Source: Hybos culiciformis (Eukaryota > Arthropoda > Insecta > Diptera > Hybotidae). From it: a DNA stretch of 64,000 nucleotides. The stretch lies in the NCBI GenBank assembly GCA_964007475.1, contig OZ023275.1:3038001-3102000 (forward strand), given 5' to 3'. Shown in pieces: positions 51,921 through 63,740 of this stretch. A program made the translations under genes and the position numbers. The notes beneath the pieces were generated by a model, which worked only from the letters and a program-made list of their open reading frames with translations, did no database searches and was not told the DNA's origin. Positions within the stretch are counted from its first letter, which is position 1. Every line of letters begins with the position of its first letter.

Positions 51921-52085
51921 ATGGACGATAATATAGCTTCTTTCAGTGAATGGAATAGTGAAGACTCGGAGAATATAAATTTCCTACATTTCCTTTGCTT
52001 CTACGTTTTCAGCCGTTTGCTCAGCAAAAATAGAACAACAGACTACTTATATGTTATATCTATCCGTCCTACGCTAAAATACTAA
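51921..52085 (+). CDS. Unresolved 54-codon open frame
   Basis: The frame begins MDDNIASFSEWNSEDSENIN and continues FLHFLCFYVFSRLLSKNRTT to a TAA. It stands out from nearby DNA by a mixed, acidic, non-repetitive composition. Upstream, TATATTTTTACAG ending at 51553 is an acceptor-like site. I recognise no family and see no matching donor, and it lies within the inferred Dpr intron. It could be a small gene, an alternative exon or chance. Confidence 0.15.
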   Translation: MDDNIASFSEWNSEDSENINFLHFLCFYVFSRLLSKNRTTDYLYVISIRPTLKY

Positions 52086-53448
52086 TGAACTGCCTAAGCA
52101 GTTCTTTGAAAAGGAATGTTTCCATGTGTTTTTTGGTTGTATAGCCCGTTTCTACGAGTATATATATAACTATATTATACAATATTCTCAAAATTAAAAT
52201 ATTGGATGGCTTTGATTGATAAGATATGATTTGAAGAAAGAAATTCGGTCAAAATACTACCGGTAGAATATTTGAAATAATAAAGTGAACCATTCATTTT
52301 CAGGTTAAAATAATTCATAGTAGGATAAAGAAAAATTTGAAATTGATGTATATAATAAATTTGTTTATTTTCTTGTAACTATATCAGTGAATGATTTTAG
52401 TGCTAGTATTGAAACGAAGTTTATTTTTTATATAAAGAAGATAAACATATAACATTAGCATTATTTCTAAATCAAGAAAAAATACAAGACTAAATTAATT
52501 TTAAAATACTCGATTTTGATATACAGACATTACATAAATCCTCAATTTATAAAATTCTATTAAATAATATATCCAATAAATTTACAAAATGATATTATTA
52601 TTTTTCTTGAAAAATGAATTAAATCCTCAAAAAAAAAACTTTTCTAAGAATTATAATTCTCTCAGAGATAAAAAAGTTTCATTTTATTTTTCAATTTAAA
52701 ATAAAAAACTTTCAATGAAATTTATCAACTAAATTATAATTTTCTGTTTTTTTTTTATTTTTCTTTGGAAAATCAGGACATAATATATCTTTTTGAAATT
52801 ATATGCCCAATTTATTGTCTCGTTTTTTTTTTTTTATACATATATATTTTGATAGAATTTCATTTTTCATAGTTCAGTACATTTATTATTGTTACATAAT
52901 ATAAAAAGTTTTACTGGAAGAAAATTTTCTTTTCTTTATATATTTTCTTCAATGAAAAAAAAAAAAAAATACAAATTTTTAAAATATTCAAGTAAGAAAA
53001 AAATAAAAATAAAAATCAGACAAAGCCCTTGATATATCAATTTTACTTTAAAATATTTCCGTCCTTGATATTAAAAAAAAAAAAGATACAAATGTATATA
53101 TATATTTAAATACAGATAAATTAATTTTAAATATTTGTTCCAATATTTTCTTATTTATGTTTTTGAAACTAAAAAAGAAAAAAAAGTTTTTCTATTATGA
53201 AGTTTAAATAAAATGATGTCAGAATAATATACATGTTTTGTTAAAGAATAATATTATATATAGAAGAGATACAAGAGTACAAGATATTTTGACTTGTCCT
53301 AGTTTTTATTAGTTTTTAGATATATAGATTTTCATTCATACTACTGATTTCTTTACTTTCTGAACTTTTTGAATTCTTTTTTTTTTTTTCAAATATTTCA
53401 CTATTATACATGATTTTGTGACCAAAAATTTTTTTTTGATACACACAT

Positions 53449-53648
53449 NNNNNNNNNNNNNNNNNNNNNNNNNNNNNNNNNNNNNNNNNNNNNNNNNNNN
53501 NNNNNNNNNNNNNNNNNNNNNNNNNNNNNNNNNNNNNNNNNNNNNNNNNNNNNNNNNNNNNNNNNNNNNNNNNNNNNNNNNNNNNNNNNNNNNNNNNNNN
53601 NNNNNNNNNNNNNNNNNNNNNNNNNNNNNNNNNNNNNNNNNNNNNNNN
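53449..53648. other. Assembly gap of 200 N
   Basis: Exactly 200 undetermined bases, a round number suggesting a placeholder rather than a measured length. Frames spanning it are meaningless. Confidence 0.99.
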
Positions 53649-53901
53649 ACTATAATATTAAATTGCATTTTGCGAAAATATTTTCAACTATATTCACAGA
53701 CTGTAGTTTGTTCTAAAAATTATGTTATTTTCACATCATAAAAAGAAATTGTATACCATACATAGACAGAATATAAAATAATAAGTATGTGTATAAGAAA
53801 CCTGCTAAAAAGTTAAAGCTTTTAAACATAATATAATTTTTACATCATAAAAACAAATTTAGATTGAAGAGGAAAATTATGTAGTTATATTTTATAGAGA
53901 C

Positions 53902-55035
53902 GAATTATCGCATAATGTCATAACATATAAAAAAATACGAATTATCACATAAAAATCGATTTGTATGAGATTATGCAGTAATTCATTTAAAAACGAATTA
54001 TCACATAAAACCAAAATAAATTTGAAAATAAATGAATTATCTCATAAATTTTATGTGATAATTCGTTTTTAAATGAATTAGTGCATAAAATTTTCGTTAA
54101 AATTTTTTATGCGATAATTCGTTTTAGAATTTATGTGCTATTTCGTTTTCAAATGAACAATCACATAAGAACCAAAAAACACATTTTATGTGAAAATTCG
54201 TTTTTTTACGAATTAGTGCATAAATTTTGAAAATGCAGAATTATGCGCTAATTCGTATTCAAACGAATTAGTACACAAATAATGGCTCCGTCAATTATCG
54301 CATAATGACATATCACATAATTTTTAAAATTAATTATCACATAATTTTTTTTATGAAATAATTCATGTACTTCCAATTACTTCTGCGTCCCATTCGCTCT
54401 AGAGAGTTCGGGGGGGGGGGGGGCGGCGGCCGTCTCCCGTTCCCCGAAATTCTTTTTCCACATAAAATAGGGCAAATCGGGTAAAAGAGAAAGTTGTCAC
54501 CACTAAATGTATGAAAAAGATATTGTGCCCGCTACCGCGTCCCATTCGTTCAAAAAAAAAGAAAAAAAAAGTGCCCTTTTCCAAATAAAATAAGGAAAAA
54601 TTTCAGAACAATCGGAGGTATGCGCTTTTCGGAAGTTTATCGGATAATTCGTTTTAAATGAATAAGTACATAATCTCATACAAACCAATTTTTATGTGAT
54701 AATTCGTATTTTTTTATATGTTTTTATGCGCTAATTCATTTTAAAATGAATTAACTCAGAAAATATGAAAATATAAATTTATGTGCTATTTCGTTTTCAA
54801 ACGAATTAATTAGTGCATAAATAGCGAAAAATCATTTTTATGTGATAATTCACTTTAAAATGAATTAGTGCATACAATTTTTTATGAGATAATTCATTTT
54901 TCAGTTAATTCATTTTAAAATGAATTATCACATAAAAATAATTTTTTATGAGATAATTCATTTTTCAATTTATGTACTATTTCGTTTTTAAATGAATTAT
55001 CTCATAAACAAAAATTATGTGATAATTCATTTTAA
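53902..55035. mobile_element. Large foldback array of TTATGTG...CGAAT / ATTCG...CACATAA motifs
   Basis: About 1.1 kb in which TTATGTGATAATTCGTTTT and its inverted complement (or variants such as GAATTAGTGCATAAA) recur more than twenty times, giving many overlapping hairpins. A longer pair is also visible: about 53920-54000 (ATACGAATTATCACATAAAA, TTTGTATGAGATTATG) is inverted at about 54655-54740. A GC-rich centre (54380-54640) holds a G run at 54411-54422 and a direct repeat of about 153 bp, marked by GCGTCCCATTCG at 54382 and 54536. Frames inside it are repeat translations. Confidence 0.88.
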
Positions 55036-57467
55036 AATTTATAACCTAACGTTCCACTGTGTTAGGGGAATTTGCTCAAACTCTTTCACATTTTTCTCGA
55101 AAATTTTCGTCTATTTTGCGAGCATTAATCTTTCCAGAAAATTTCAAACTTCAATTGATGCCTGCAAATTTAACAGGAACTTATACATAATTTCCATTTT
55201 CGTCAGATTTCAATTCAATGTTATTTTTTACGTTCTTTACCTATAGTTATGTCTACATTGCGAGAGCTTAATATATATATAAAAAAATTTTATGAAAATT
55301 GCTGGTGTTTAAATGAATACACAAATTACTAAAAAGAAACAAGCCCAATAATTTAATAATATTTCTTTTTTTTTTTGTATTTTGTCAGCAAGTCTAGTTA
55401 AAATGAGTTTAGATAAAATCTTTATTCATAGAAGAAAATATATTAAAGAAAATTTCCATTAAAGTAAAAATAGTGCCTATCTGTCTGCAGGATAAAAACA
55501 AATTTTATTTTTATATATTTTTTTTTTTTGTTAAATTTATTACAATTTCAAAGAAAATTTTACATGCAAAAAATACTTTCAAAGCACATAAATTTATACT
55601 AAAATATACTTAAAATTGGTACATTTAAGGTTATGATTTTCCTTTGTCATTATAATTATAACAAGTTAAAATTTGTGTAAGCCTTTGTAAAGAAATAAAT
55701 TAAATTTTTTCATTTTTTTTTTGGGAAAAAAAAAAGAATAATTTTTTTTCTTAAAAATATTTGAGTTTGTCATTCGCATAAAGATAGATATTATATATAT
55801 GTATATTTTTTTATGATTTCCTTTTCGTTATAATAAGGTCTTCTTGTGTGTTTTGATTAAAAAATTAAGAATACATACCATATTATCCAAATTATAAAAT
55901 GGTATAAAAATTCGTATAGCTACTATGTCTGCTAATGAAAATATATACGTAAATCTCCTTGGGTAAATAGGATACTTTGCTTTGAAGAAATTAATAAATT
56001 TTAGCTTTGTTCTATCGGTTACTTTGGAAGAAATAAAAAAAAATTTCAAATTTAAAGTTCAGCAAACAGATTACAAAAGAAAGGCAAAAAATGTTATGGC
56101 TCTTCAGGCTTTGGCTACAAACCAAATTATCATAGACATAAATCCGCCCACTATGTCATCATAAATCTTGGCTCGTGGAACATAATAAACATTTTATACA
56201 AAAGTTTATCGATCAAACGAACGCACTAGAACTTGATCCAATTCAGATATACTGCTCAATAATAAAAACAAAATGACATATAGTATAAGGATAAGCACAA
56301 GTAAACAATTTGTCATCTAGTATGAAAATTTATATGCATGTACAATATGCATAAAAATTACTTATATAAGTTAATTGTATTGTTTATTTAATTTTCAGTT
56401 CAAGAATAATTTCTTATACTTTTCTCAATTATTAATTCGAATTGATAGAAATAATATGTCAATCTCTGTATCAAATAATTGAATATAATATAACTACATA
56501 GAAATATTTTACTATCATAAACTATACCAGATATACTGTACTCATTGCTCAATTTACAAGTGAAATATTTAAAAGCAAAAATAATGAATTTATTTATTAG
56601 TTTAATTTTTATTTGATAAAAATAAATTTTTATTCACAACTTTGTCCGAATATTGAACTTCCTAGTTTATCTATTTTATTTATTTTTTTAAAATTAAAAA
56701 TATTGTATGTAATTTTATTTATGTTGTAATCTCAATTATAAACCTCAAATTGTATCATTTCAAAAATAATTGATTACACACATTAAAATAACTACATATA
56801 ATTCTAAAATTCATTCAATTTTTCTAATACATTATTTATTATCTTGTATAGAGTTTCTGAATTTATTCCTTTTTGTGATAATACTGATAATTATAGTAAT
56901 TGAAGTATTTTAATATTAAAGCAAAATAATAATTTAACATTATAATACCTATTAGTAAAAGTAAGTATTGATTTAATTTTGAAAAAAAAAAAAAACATAA
57001 ATTTAAAATGAAATTAAATGTGCAAATGTTATTCTTTGTAAAATTAATTCGATAAGTCGGGTGTTGTAAATATTGATTTAATTTCTAAATGCATGTAGGA
57101 GGAAAATTAGTTTTAGAAGTTAAGTATATAACTAGGTAGACGTCGTAACTGTAAAAATTATGATATAGCTTTTAAAAATAGCAGCTTTATATTAATTAAT
57201 TTTTTTTTTCGAATTTAAGATAAGATACACAAATTTGTCAATTACAATAATGTTTTTAATATTCAAAATTTCGGCAGCAAAAATTGAAACTGTAACTCAA
57301 CCTAAAGGGGAAACTTTGTTTTATAATAATGGTTTGACATTTTCTGACGAATCCTTTTTTTAAACAAATCAACTCGGTTGATTAACATATTAAGAAGATA
57401 ACGAAAGTAAAGGTTACATTTGAATAAAATTAATATTATTTTGTAATTTTCAAGAGTAGATTGTACT
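55036..57467. other. Intronic AT-rich DNA
   Basis: A frame at 55982-56164 ends in the non-repetitive segment QQTDYKRKAKNVMALQALAT, but no family is recognised and no splice sites frame it. Confidence 0.5.
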
Positions 57468-57507
57468 ACTTCTATTCTTTCCAAAGTACTTCTATTCTTT
57501 CCAAAGT
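57468..57507. repeat. 20-bp perfect tandem duplication at the LINE 5' junction
   Basis: The unit ACTTCTATTCTTTCCAAAGT occurs twice head to tail at 57468-57487 and 57488-57507, right where recognisable LINE sequence begins. The second copy reads on into LINE coding sequence, so the duplication copied element sequence. Confidence 0.9.
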
Positions 57508-57858
57508 AATGGAATCCCTCATTAACAATAAGGTTAAAAAATACCCAGAATGCAACAAATTGCTAAGGGACCAGCAATATGGTTTTCGTATGAATAGATC
57601 GACTGGTGACCTGATGACATATTTATACCACAAACTCAACGCCAGTCTTCTTAAATGCGGTGAAGCTTGTGTTGTTGCTTTGGATATAGCTAAGGCTTTC
57701 GATCGATGTCTAAAGCCCTGATTTCTGAAGTCAAAACAATCGGTCTTGGATCAGCTTTTGTCAAGTGGATCAGCAATTTTTTGTCTGGCCGTTCTATTCG
57801 TGCTGTTGTGGAAGGGTACCAGTCACACATTTTCAACATCAACTCCGGTGTACTTCAA

Positions 57859-57935
57859 GGGTACACCGGACCTCTTTTTAATTTTCATTAATGAAATGGT
57901 GTACCCCAACCTTCTTTTTAATTTTCATTAATGAT
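57859..57935. repeat. Microduplication inside the LINE reverse transcriptase
   Basis: The stretch reading CTTTTTAATTTTCATTAATG occurs twice, near 57872-57892 and 57914-57934, each preceded by a similar GTACACC/GTACCCC segment. It duplicates the FLIFINDL-coding part between motifs B and C and adds a frame break. Confidence 0.8.
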
Positions 57936-58913
57936 CTTCTGCAATCAACACTCAACCCCATCCACAGCTTCGCCGACGACATTAACTTGGTCGTATGCTA
58001 CGATTTTATTAATAGGAAATCCGCATCTTCGAATGCTGTTACTTTTAAACGTAATTTCCTGCAAAGTAGCATAAATCACGACCTTTCTAAAATTTCACAA
58101 TGCGGTCTTCTCAATGCTGCCTAATTTCTAGAAAGCTGTCAAGTTTTTATGCCCAATTTTCTTTTCAAGGTGAAAGTACTGGCAAATCTGGAAACCTTTA
58201 CATTTTAGGCTTGAAAATAACTTCAGATCTGAGCTGGAAAGTTCATATTTTCGAAACGGCAAAAAACACAGCGAAATGTCTTAGTTTTCTTAAAAGATGT
58301 AAACAATACTTTTCCCCCTCTGATCTCTTAAACATTTACAAATCTTACATACGACTGAAATTAGAATATAATTCACATATATGGGCTGGTGCTTCTAAAA
58401 CCCAGCTTCAGTACCTGGACAAAGTTCAGAGAAGGGTTGTTAGATTGATAAACAATCACCAAACCACCAGCTCTTTAACATCACTTAATCACCGTCGCAA
58501 TGTATAGGCGCACTTTCCATTTTTTATAAATATCTAGTTGGAACGGATACGTGTTCCCAAGAAATAAAGGCGCTACTTTCTCTACTTCAAGTATTTTCAC
58601 GTCAAACACGTACCGCCTCAACGTCACACCTATATTTTGTCAAAATTCCCAGATGTGGTAGAACGAGTTTTGGAGATTCGTTTTCAGTTCGCACCTCGAG
58701 AATGTGGAATGCTCTCCCATCAAAATTGTTCCCGACAGCTGGCGGACGTTTGATTTACGACTTGTGCCGCTTTAAGAAGAGTGTAAATGATTACTTCCTA
58801 ACTGTCGCACTTTTTAATCCCGTCTAAACTTCCTGTCCCCATTACCAAATCCATATTTCTTTAAGTATAAAAGGTATCCCACCTAGTGATTTAACTTTAA
58901 TAAAAAAAAAAAA

Positions 58914-60906
58914 GAAGTAAATATTGATAATTCAAATCAGTGTTCAGTTTAACCAGTATTGAACTTTCGAACGTATTAAATAGCTGAAATATTTAAGCAA
59001 TATATTAATATATATCATTTATTTTAAATATTGTAAACCAACATATTTTTGACGAAACCTTATTAGGCTGAAAACTAAACAAAAAAAAACTATATTGAAA
59101 ATTATTTTGCTGACACCTCTTTTACTGTGATATGTAATACTTAAATAAATAATTTAATTATACGAAAAAAAAAAATCTAAATTTCATTTATCAATAAAAT
59201 CATAATAAATTATTAATTTTTACAATTCAGAAAAAGTCTAAGCTGAAAAGCTTATCATTATTCATTCGTATACAACAACAACAACAACAACAAAAAAAAA
59301 AGGAGCCTAAAAATAATAATTTATTTAAAAGGAAAAATTTTTTATTATTAATTTTAAAATAAATAAAACTAAGCAGTTTATCTTTTAAAGTATTAAAGAC
59401 ATCATTAGCAAAATATAATATCTTTTTCCGACCCTTTTCATTTTTCGATTCAAAAAGCACAAAAATATAAAGAAAATAAAATTTCTTCTTTTTTATATTT
59501 TCTTTTTTTTATTTACCTATTTCATACCAAGAAAAGCTTTTTACCATTACCTTTTGCCTCTATCAAATACATTTTTTTTCCTCTTACCATAAAGTTACAT
59601 CACATATATATAATAATATATATATATTTCCTTATTTTGATAAAAAAAATAAAATAAAATTATGGTATTAGGGTTGGGTATACAACAAAAGTGAAAACAT
59701 ATTTTCTTTTCTTATAATTTTTAAAGTAATTTCTGATGTAACCAGAGTAGAGAATATTGTAAGAAAAAAATAATTTTTTTAAATCACATAAATTTCTAAA
59801 ATAAATAAAATTATTAAAAATGAAAATAAAAAAAAAATTAGAAATTTTCTTTGAAAAACTATGAAGGAATACTAATAAAGGTTCAAAAAAAAAAAACATG
59901 TCCATGTTTTTAATTTATTTACACAAAAAAAAAAATTTGATTTATTACTAAAGAAAATATTATTATTATGTGCTTTTATTTTAAAGAAAATATTTTTGGT
60001 CGAATTTTTTATTTTTTTTTTTCTCAGTTTTGAAATAAAACAAATCTCATTTTAAGGAATTAAAAATAAATAATTTTTTGTTGTTATCTATGGCAAGAAA
60101 ACAACTAAATCATTGATTTAAATGATTGGTGGATGTCATTAATATTATTTTTAAATTTCTAATTTTGAGAAAAATTTTTATCACAAAGTATGTATATTTT
60201 ATACCAGATTTTAATATTTCTTTTGGTTTTCTTGGAATCAAAATTCTGTAACTATATACTTCCAGAATTGTGTATCTCTAATCTAAACTCGGTATTTCAT
60301 AAATCTGCATCTCTAAGTTATGTATACCAGAATTATCTATTCACAAAATTCTGGTTTTACTTATGGTATATATATTTAGCTTGTAAACTTGATTTCTGAA
60401 ATTCTAAACTGCTAAATTTGACTACCTAGACCTCTTTCTATATATTCCTCAACATTTTTTTTTAATAAAGGCTGTATCGAGTTGTCATGTCACCTCTATC
60501 CTAAACTAATTATATACTTATAAAATTTCACGAGAAATTTTAAAGAATCGTATTTATCTGGTTAAGTCGAATCAAATTTTTAAAATAGTATGTAAAATTT
60601 TACAATACAACTACGATTGTGTGTTCTCAATCCAGGATCAGTGATGAGCTTTAAAAAAATAAAAAGTAAGGAAAAGAAAATCAAGGAGAAGAAAGATAAA
60701 GAAAAGCGGAAAATATACAACTCGAAAAAGTTTTTTTTTTAATTTTTCAAAATTTATATTAACTATACTATATTATATTATATAAAAACTAATAATAATA
60801 AAAAAAAGTTATTTACAACATCTTGTTATCTAGTTTTTCCATTTAACTAAGTTTTATTAAAATTTTAATATTGTTATTTTCCTTTTATTTTCTTTTTTTT
60901 TCCCAG
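58914..60906. other. Intronic AT-rich DNA before the 60907 exon
   Basis: Includes the ACA microsatellite and a purine-rich Lys-coding patch at 60645-60740. The last 25 bases before 60907 form the pyrimidine-rich acceptor tract. Confidence 0.6.
59272..59292. repeat. (ACA)7 microsatellite
   Basis: Seven ACA units followed by a poly(A) run; the Cys-rich minus-strand frame here is its translation. Confidence 0.95.
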
Positions 60907-61016
60907 AAATTTTGGATAAACCATATTTTGATGATGTTAGTCCTCGTAATGTAACAACTGTTGTGGACGAGACAGCAATATTAAAGTGTCGTGTTAAAAA
61001 TAAAGGAAACCGAACG
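60907..61016 (+). CDS. Dpr-family Ig-domain exon (first half of Ig domain 1)
   Basis: Dpr proteins are insect neuronal surface proteins with two Ig domains. They bind DIP partners to specify synaptic wiring. Seen: a pyrimidine-rich acceptor ending TTTTCCCAG precedes 110 coding bases (two bases completing a split codon, then 36 codons), and the exon closes at ACG followed by the donor GTAGGT. The peptide contains KPYFDDVSPRNVTTVVDE and then AILKCRVKNKGNRT. The Cys of LKCRV (residue 62 if counted from 48986) is the B-strand cysteine of the Ig fold; NVT and NRT are N-glycosylation sequons. The PYFD start and the CRVKNxGN(R/K)TVSW segment are typical of Dpr Ig1. The exon ends in phase 0, exactly where the 63741 exon resumes with VSW. 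From memory the sequence looks closest to the dpr8/dpr21 type, but I do not assign the paralogue. Confidence 0.92.
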
Positions 61017-62782
61017 GTAGGTTATATATAAAGAGTATATAAAATATATAAGGAAAATATTTCAAATTATTGAGATATAAATTAAAAAAAAAAGAAAGAA
61101 AAAAAAAATTCTTGCTAGATTAAGTTCTCAAAAGAAGATCTTTATTATATTAAATATTTATTTATGAGGATTTTTTTGTTTTTTTTTCATATAGTGAAAG
61201 GTTATGAAATCAAAGAAAATTGGAAAATTTTTATGGAAGAAAAGTTTTCGAATTCATTAAATAAAATTTCTTTTTTTTTATTTAACTTTAAATTAAATCT
61301 GTATTCAAAATAAAACTTGATAAAACTTTTGAGTGAATCAAATTTTTTAATATTTAAGTTTGAATTTTGTTTTACTTAAATATTTTACAATCTTTCAAAT
61401 CAAATATGTCGTCAATACAAAGTGTTTGTTAATTTATTTCATTATTGATTTACTTATTAAGTAGTATAAAATTAACACTCTGTTATGTGTTTCTTATAGG
61501 ATTAGGTTGTTTTCATACAAAAATTAAATCACACGAACTAAAATTTCATTATCAATAACAATGTCATCATTATATTTACCAAGTACACAATTTTAACACA
61601 CATATTATGTTCATGAATTATATAATATTTAAATACAGCCAGCAAATTAATTGAAAACATTTTTTTTTACTTATTTTTTTTTATTATAAAGTTGCCAATC
61701 AATTAAGCTTTAATCTTAAAACCATTGAAATAGGTACATATTTTGAAAATATATACCTGCTATAACTATAAAATATTATGAATAACAACATGGAATAAAA
61801 TAATTTTCAAATTTATCACTTTATTGAAATTTATACTTTTATTACATAAAACAAAACTAATTAAATGTTGAGGATTAGAAAAATAAAACAAATTTCATAT
61901 ATGTAGTAGTAGGTATTTCAAATCACGAGAAATTCATATTGCTTCAAAATTAAGCTTACTTTTGAGAAAAATAATTCAAGTCCAGGATTAGAGTTAAATG
62001 AAAATTTAAGTCCTCGACTTTTTGATCGAGACCATAATTCAATTTACATATTTCGGAGGAAACTATATCTTAAAAAGTAACAGATACCTACCTAATAGGA
62101 TTATAATTAAAAAAGAATCATTTTTCGAAGTTTTTGAAAAGAGATCAGTTCAAATAGGAAAACAAATTTTTCAAACCATTTAAAAATGAAATAAAAAACC
62201 GAAAAAATATTTTAGTTTATAATTTTCAAAAATAAAAATCGTATTTCTAATATTTTTGGAATATTTTTGGTATGTTTCCATCACACATATTTTTATTTAA
62301 CTTTTTTAAAAAAATATTTTTTTTTTTTTATGAGTTGTTATTCAATAGTTTATAGAGGAAATATAGAAGTGTATACAAAAGTGCTACTTAGGTAAAAATA
62401 TATATATTATGTACATTTTTCTTTTCTTTTGGGTGGAATAATTTTAAGAAAAAGAAATAAGCTTTTAAAATATTTCAAAAAAAAAATAAAAAATCATACT
62501 AACAATAACTTCTTGAATCTAAGCCAATTTAATATTTATTGTATAAAAATATAAGAAAAAAAACAAAAAAAAATAAATCCAATATCACTTTTAATACCCG
62601 ATTCTTATGCAATAGAAATTTTCCACAATTCTTGGAATTAAATATATGTTTTTTTTTTTTGGAACAAGTCGTAGAATCGTAAGCATTACCTTTTTGAAAG
62701 AAATTTTAAAGAATTTGAATAGAAATCAGTAGAAAATATGTAGTTATACATAAATTTTGGTAAAAGGTCACAGATGAGTATA

Positions 62783-63174
62783 AAGCGGCGGTCACACCAG
62801 GCTGGTTTGCCAGCCACTGGTCGCTGCTAGTCAGCAGCGGCTGGCTAGCAGTGACAGCAACCAGCATACGGGAGAGTTCACACAGTGTTGTGCAAACTTT
62901 AGAAGCTGGTCTGGCAGCAGCAATGTTTTGAATCAGTTTAATTTTATTAATTTGAAATTTTTATATTTTGGTCACTGTTTGCTACAAAATAATCAACAAC
63001 ATTGGCCAGCAGCGCTAGTAAAGTTGAACCGTTCAACTTCACCAGCCGCTACTAAAATCTCTCCGCTGCTGCTGGCACCAACGGACATGACAGTTCACAT
63101 GGTGCTGCTTAACTGGCTGTTAGCAGCAAGCAGCGACCAGCGGCTGGTAAACCAGCCTCGTGTGACCGCCGCTT
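62783..63174. mobile_element. 392-bp GCTGG-rich foldback MITE in the Dpr Ig1 intron
   Basis: The terminal inverted repeats start AAGCGGCGGTCACAC and stay nearly identical for about 47 bases through AGGCTGGTTT, CCAGCC and TGGTCGCTGCT. Subterminal DNA is built from CAGCAG, GCTGG and CCAGC in both orientations. The ends are GC-rich, the centre AT-rich, and there is no transposase. Target duplication not clear. The open frame 62928-63176 reads through the right arm and is not supported as a gene. Confidence 0.88.
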
Positions 63175-63528
63175 AATAATCTAGAATGATACTTTCACGC
63201 TACCGTCTGATTCGAATATATCTCAAATATTTCATTATGAATCCAATAAAGTTGAACATTGCACACCACACACTAAGAAATTCAGAATTTTCGAACATAC
63301 AGCTTCCCAGGTTTTATAAATGTCAAATTAGAATCTCAGATTTCGAAAAATTAATTAATTAATCTCAAGCTGGTTTTGCAACTCAAAATGTGGTGACAAA
63401 AGAAAATGTTAAAAAAAAAAAAAATTTTCAACGGAAGGACATATTTGTCAGAAATTCATATTTTTCTCTTTCTTAAACTCAATATCAAGAATAAAAGGAT
63501 TTTTTAATTTAAAATCTAACATACACAC

Positions 63529-63529
<1 letters not shown>

Positions 63530-63567
<38 letters not shown>
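63530..63567. repeat. (TA)19 microsatellite in the Dpr Ig1 intron
   Basis: Uninterrupted TA run of 38 bases about 170 bases before the 63741 exon. Confidence 0.97.
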
Positions 63568-63569
<2 letters not shown>

Positions 63570-63740
63570 CACCACCTATCCTCATTCATAAATAATGTAT
63601 TTAAAATGAATATTAAAATTTATATTATTATAGCAATTTTTCAATTCTTTTTTATTTTTTATTTTTTATTTTTTATATAAACTTAAAGGATATTCTTTTT
63701 CTTTCTTTTTCCTCAAAAAAAAAAAAAAAATGAAATACAG

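Larger units (their letters stand above)
49560..53448. other. Intronic AT-rich DNA
   Basis: Holds two small tandem duplications and a short TGGTGGTGG run near 51000. No domain recognised other than the unresolved frame listed separately. Confidence 0.55.
57468..58913 (+). pseudogene. 5'-truncated, frameshifted non-LTR (LINE) retrotransposon, reverse-transcriptase part
   Basis: Reverse transcriptase of a LINE copies its own RNA into the target site; only the C-terminal part survives here. Seen in order, spread over several frames: LLRDQQYGFRMNRSTGDLMT, then ALDIAKAFD (palm motif A with catalytic Asp), SGRSIRAVVEG, NSGVLQG, FLIFINDLL, HSFADDINLV (motif C with the FADD catalytic pair), GLKITSDLSWKVHI and LEYNSHIWAGA. 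From about 58508 a further frame carries SRMWNALPSKLFP and FKKSVNDYFL, ending at a TAA at 58825-58827. AATAAA at 58899 and an A-tail complete the 3' end. There are frame breaks near 57707, 57880, 58110 and 58507. It sits in sense orientation inside the inferred Dpr intron. The conserved C-terminus fits the Jockey/CR1/L2 group; the clade is not resolved. Clearly non-functional. Confidence 0.92.
49089..60906 (+). other. Inferred long intron of the Dpr gene
   Basis: The interval runs from a GTAAGT donor to a T-rich TTTCCCAG acceptor, about 11.8 kb, and the phases on either side match. It contains a 36-bp palindrome array, small tandem duplications, an assembly gap, a large TTATGTG/CACATAA array and a dead non-LTR retrotransposon in the sense orientation. 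Very long 5' introns are usual for Dpr genes. It is valid only if the 48986 exon belongs to this gene. Confidence 0.55.
61017..63740 (+). other. Intron splitting the first Ig domain of the Dpr gene
   Basis: GTAGGT donor and TACAG acceptor, 2,724 bp, phase 0. It interrupts Ig1 between the Thr of the NRT sequon and the Val of VSW. It contains a foldback MITE at 62783-63174 and a TA microsatellite at 63530-63567. The remainder is AT-rich with no reading frame I can support. Confidence 0.9.

Noticed and set aside
53336..53741. Frames of about 110 codons across the N gap
   Set aside because: Most of their codons are undetermined bases.
62928..63176. 82-codon frame near the Ig exon
   Set aside because: Its second half is the right arm of the GCTGG-rich MITE; there is no splice or homology support for it as a Dpr exon.
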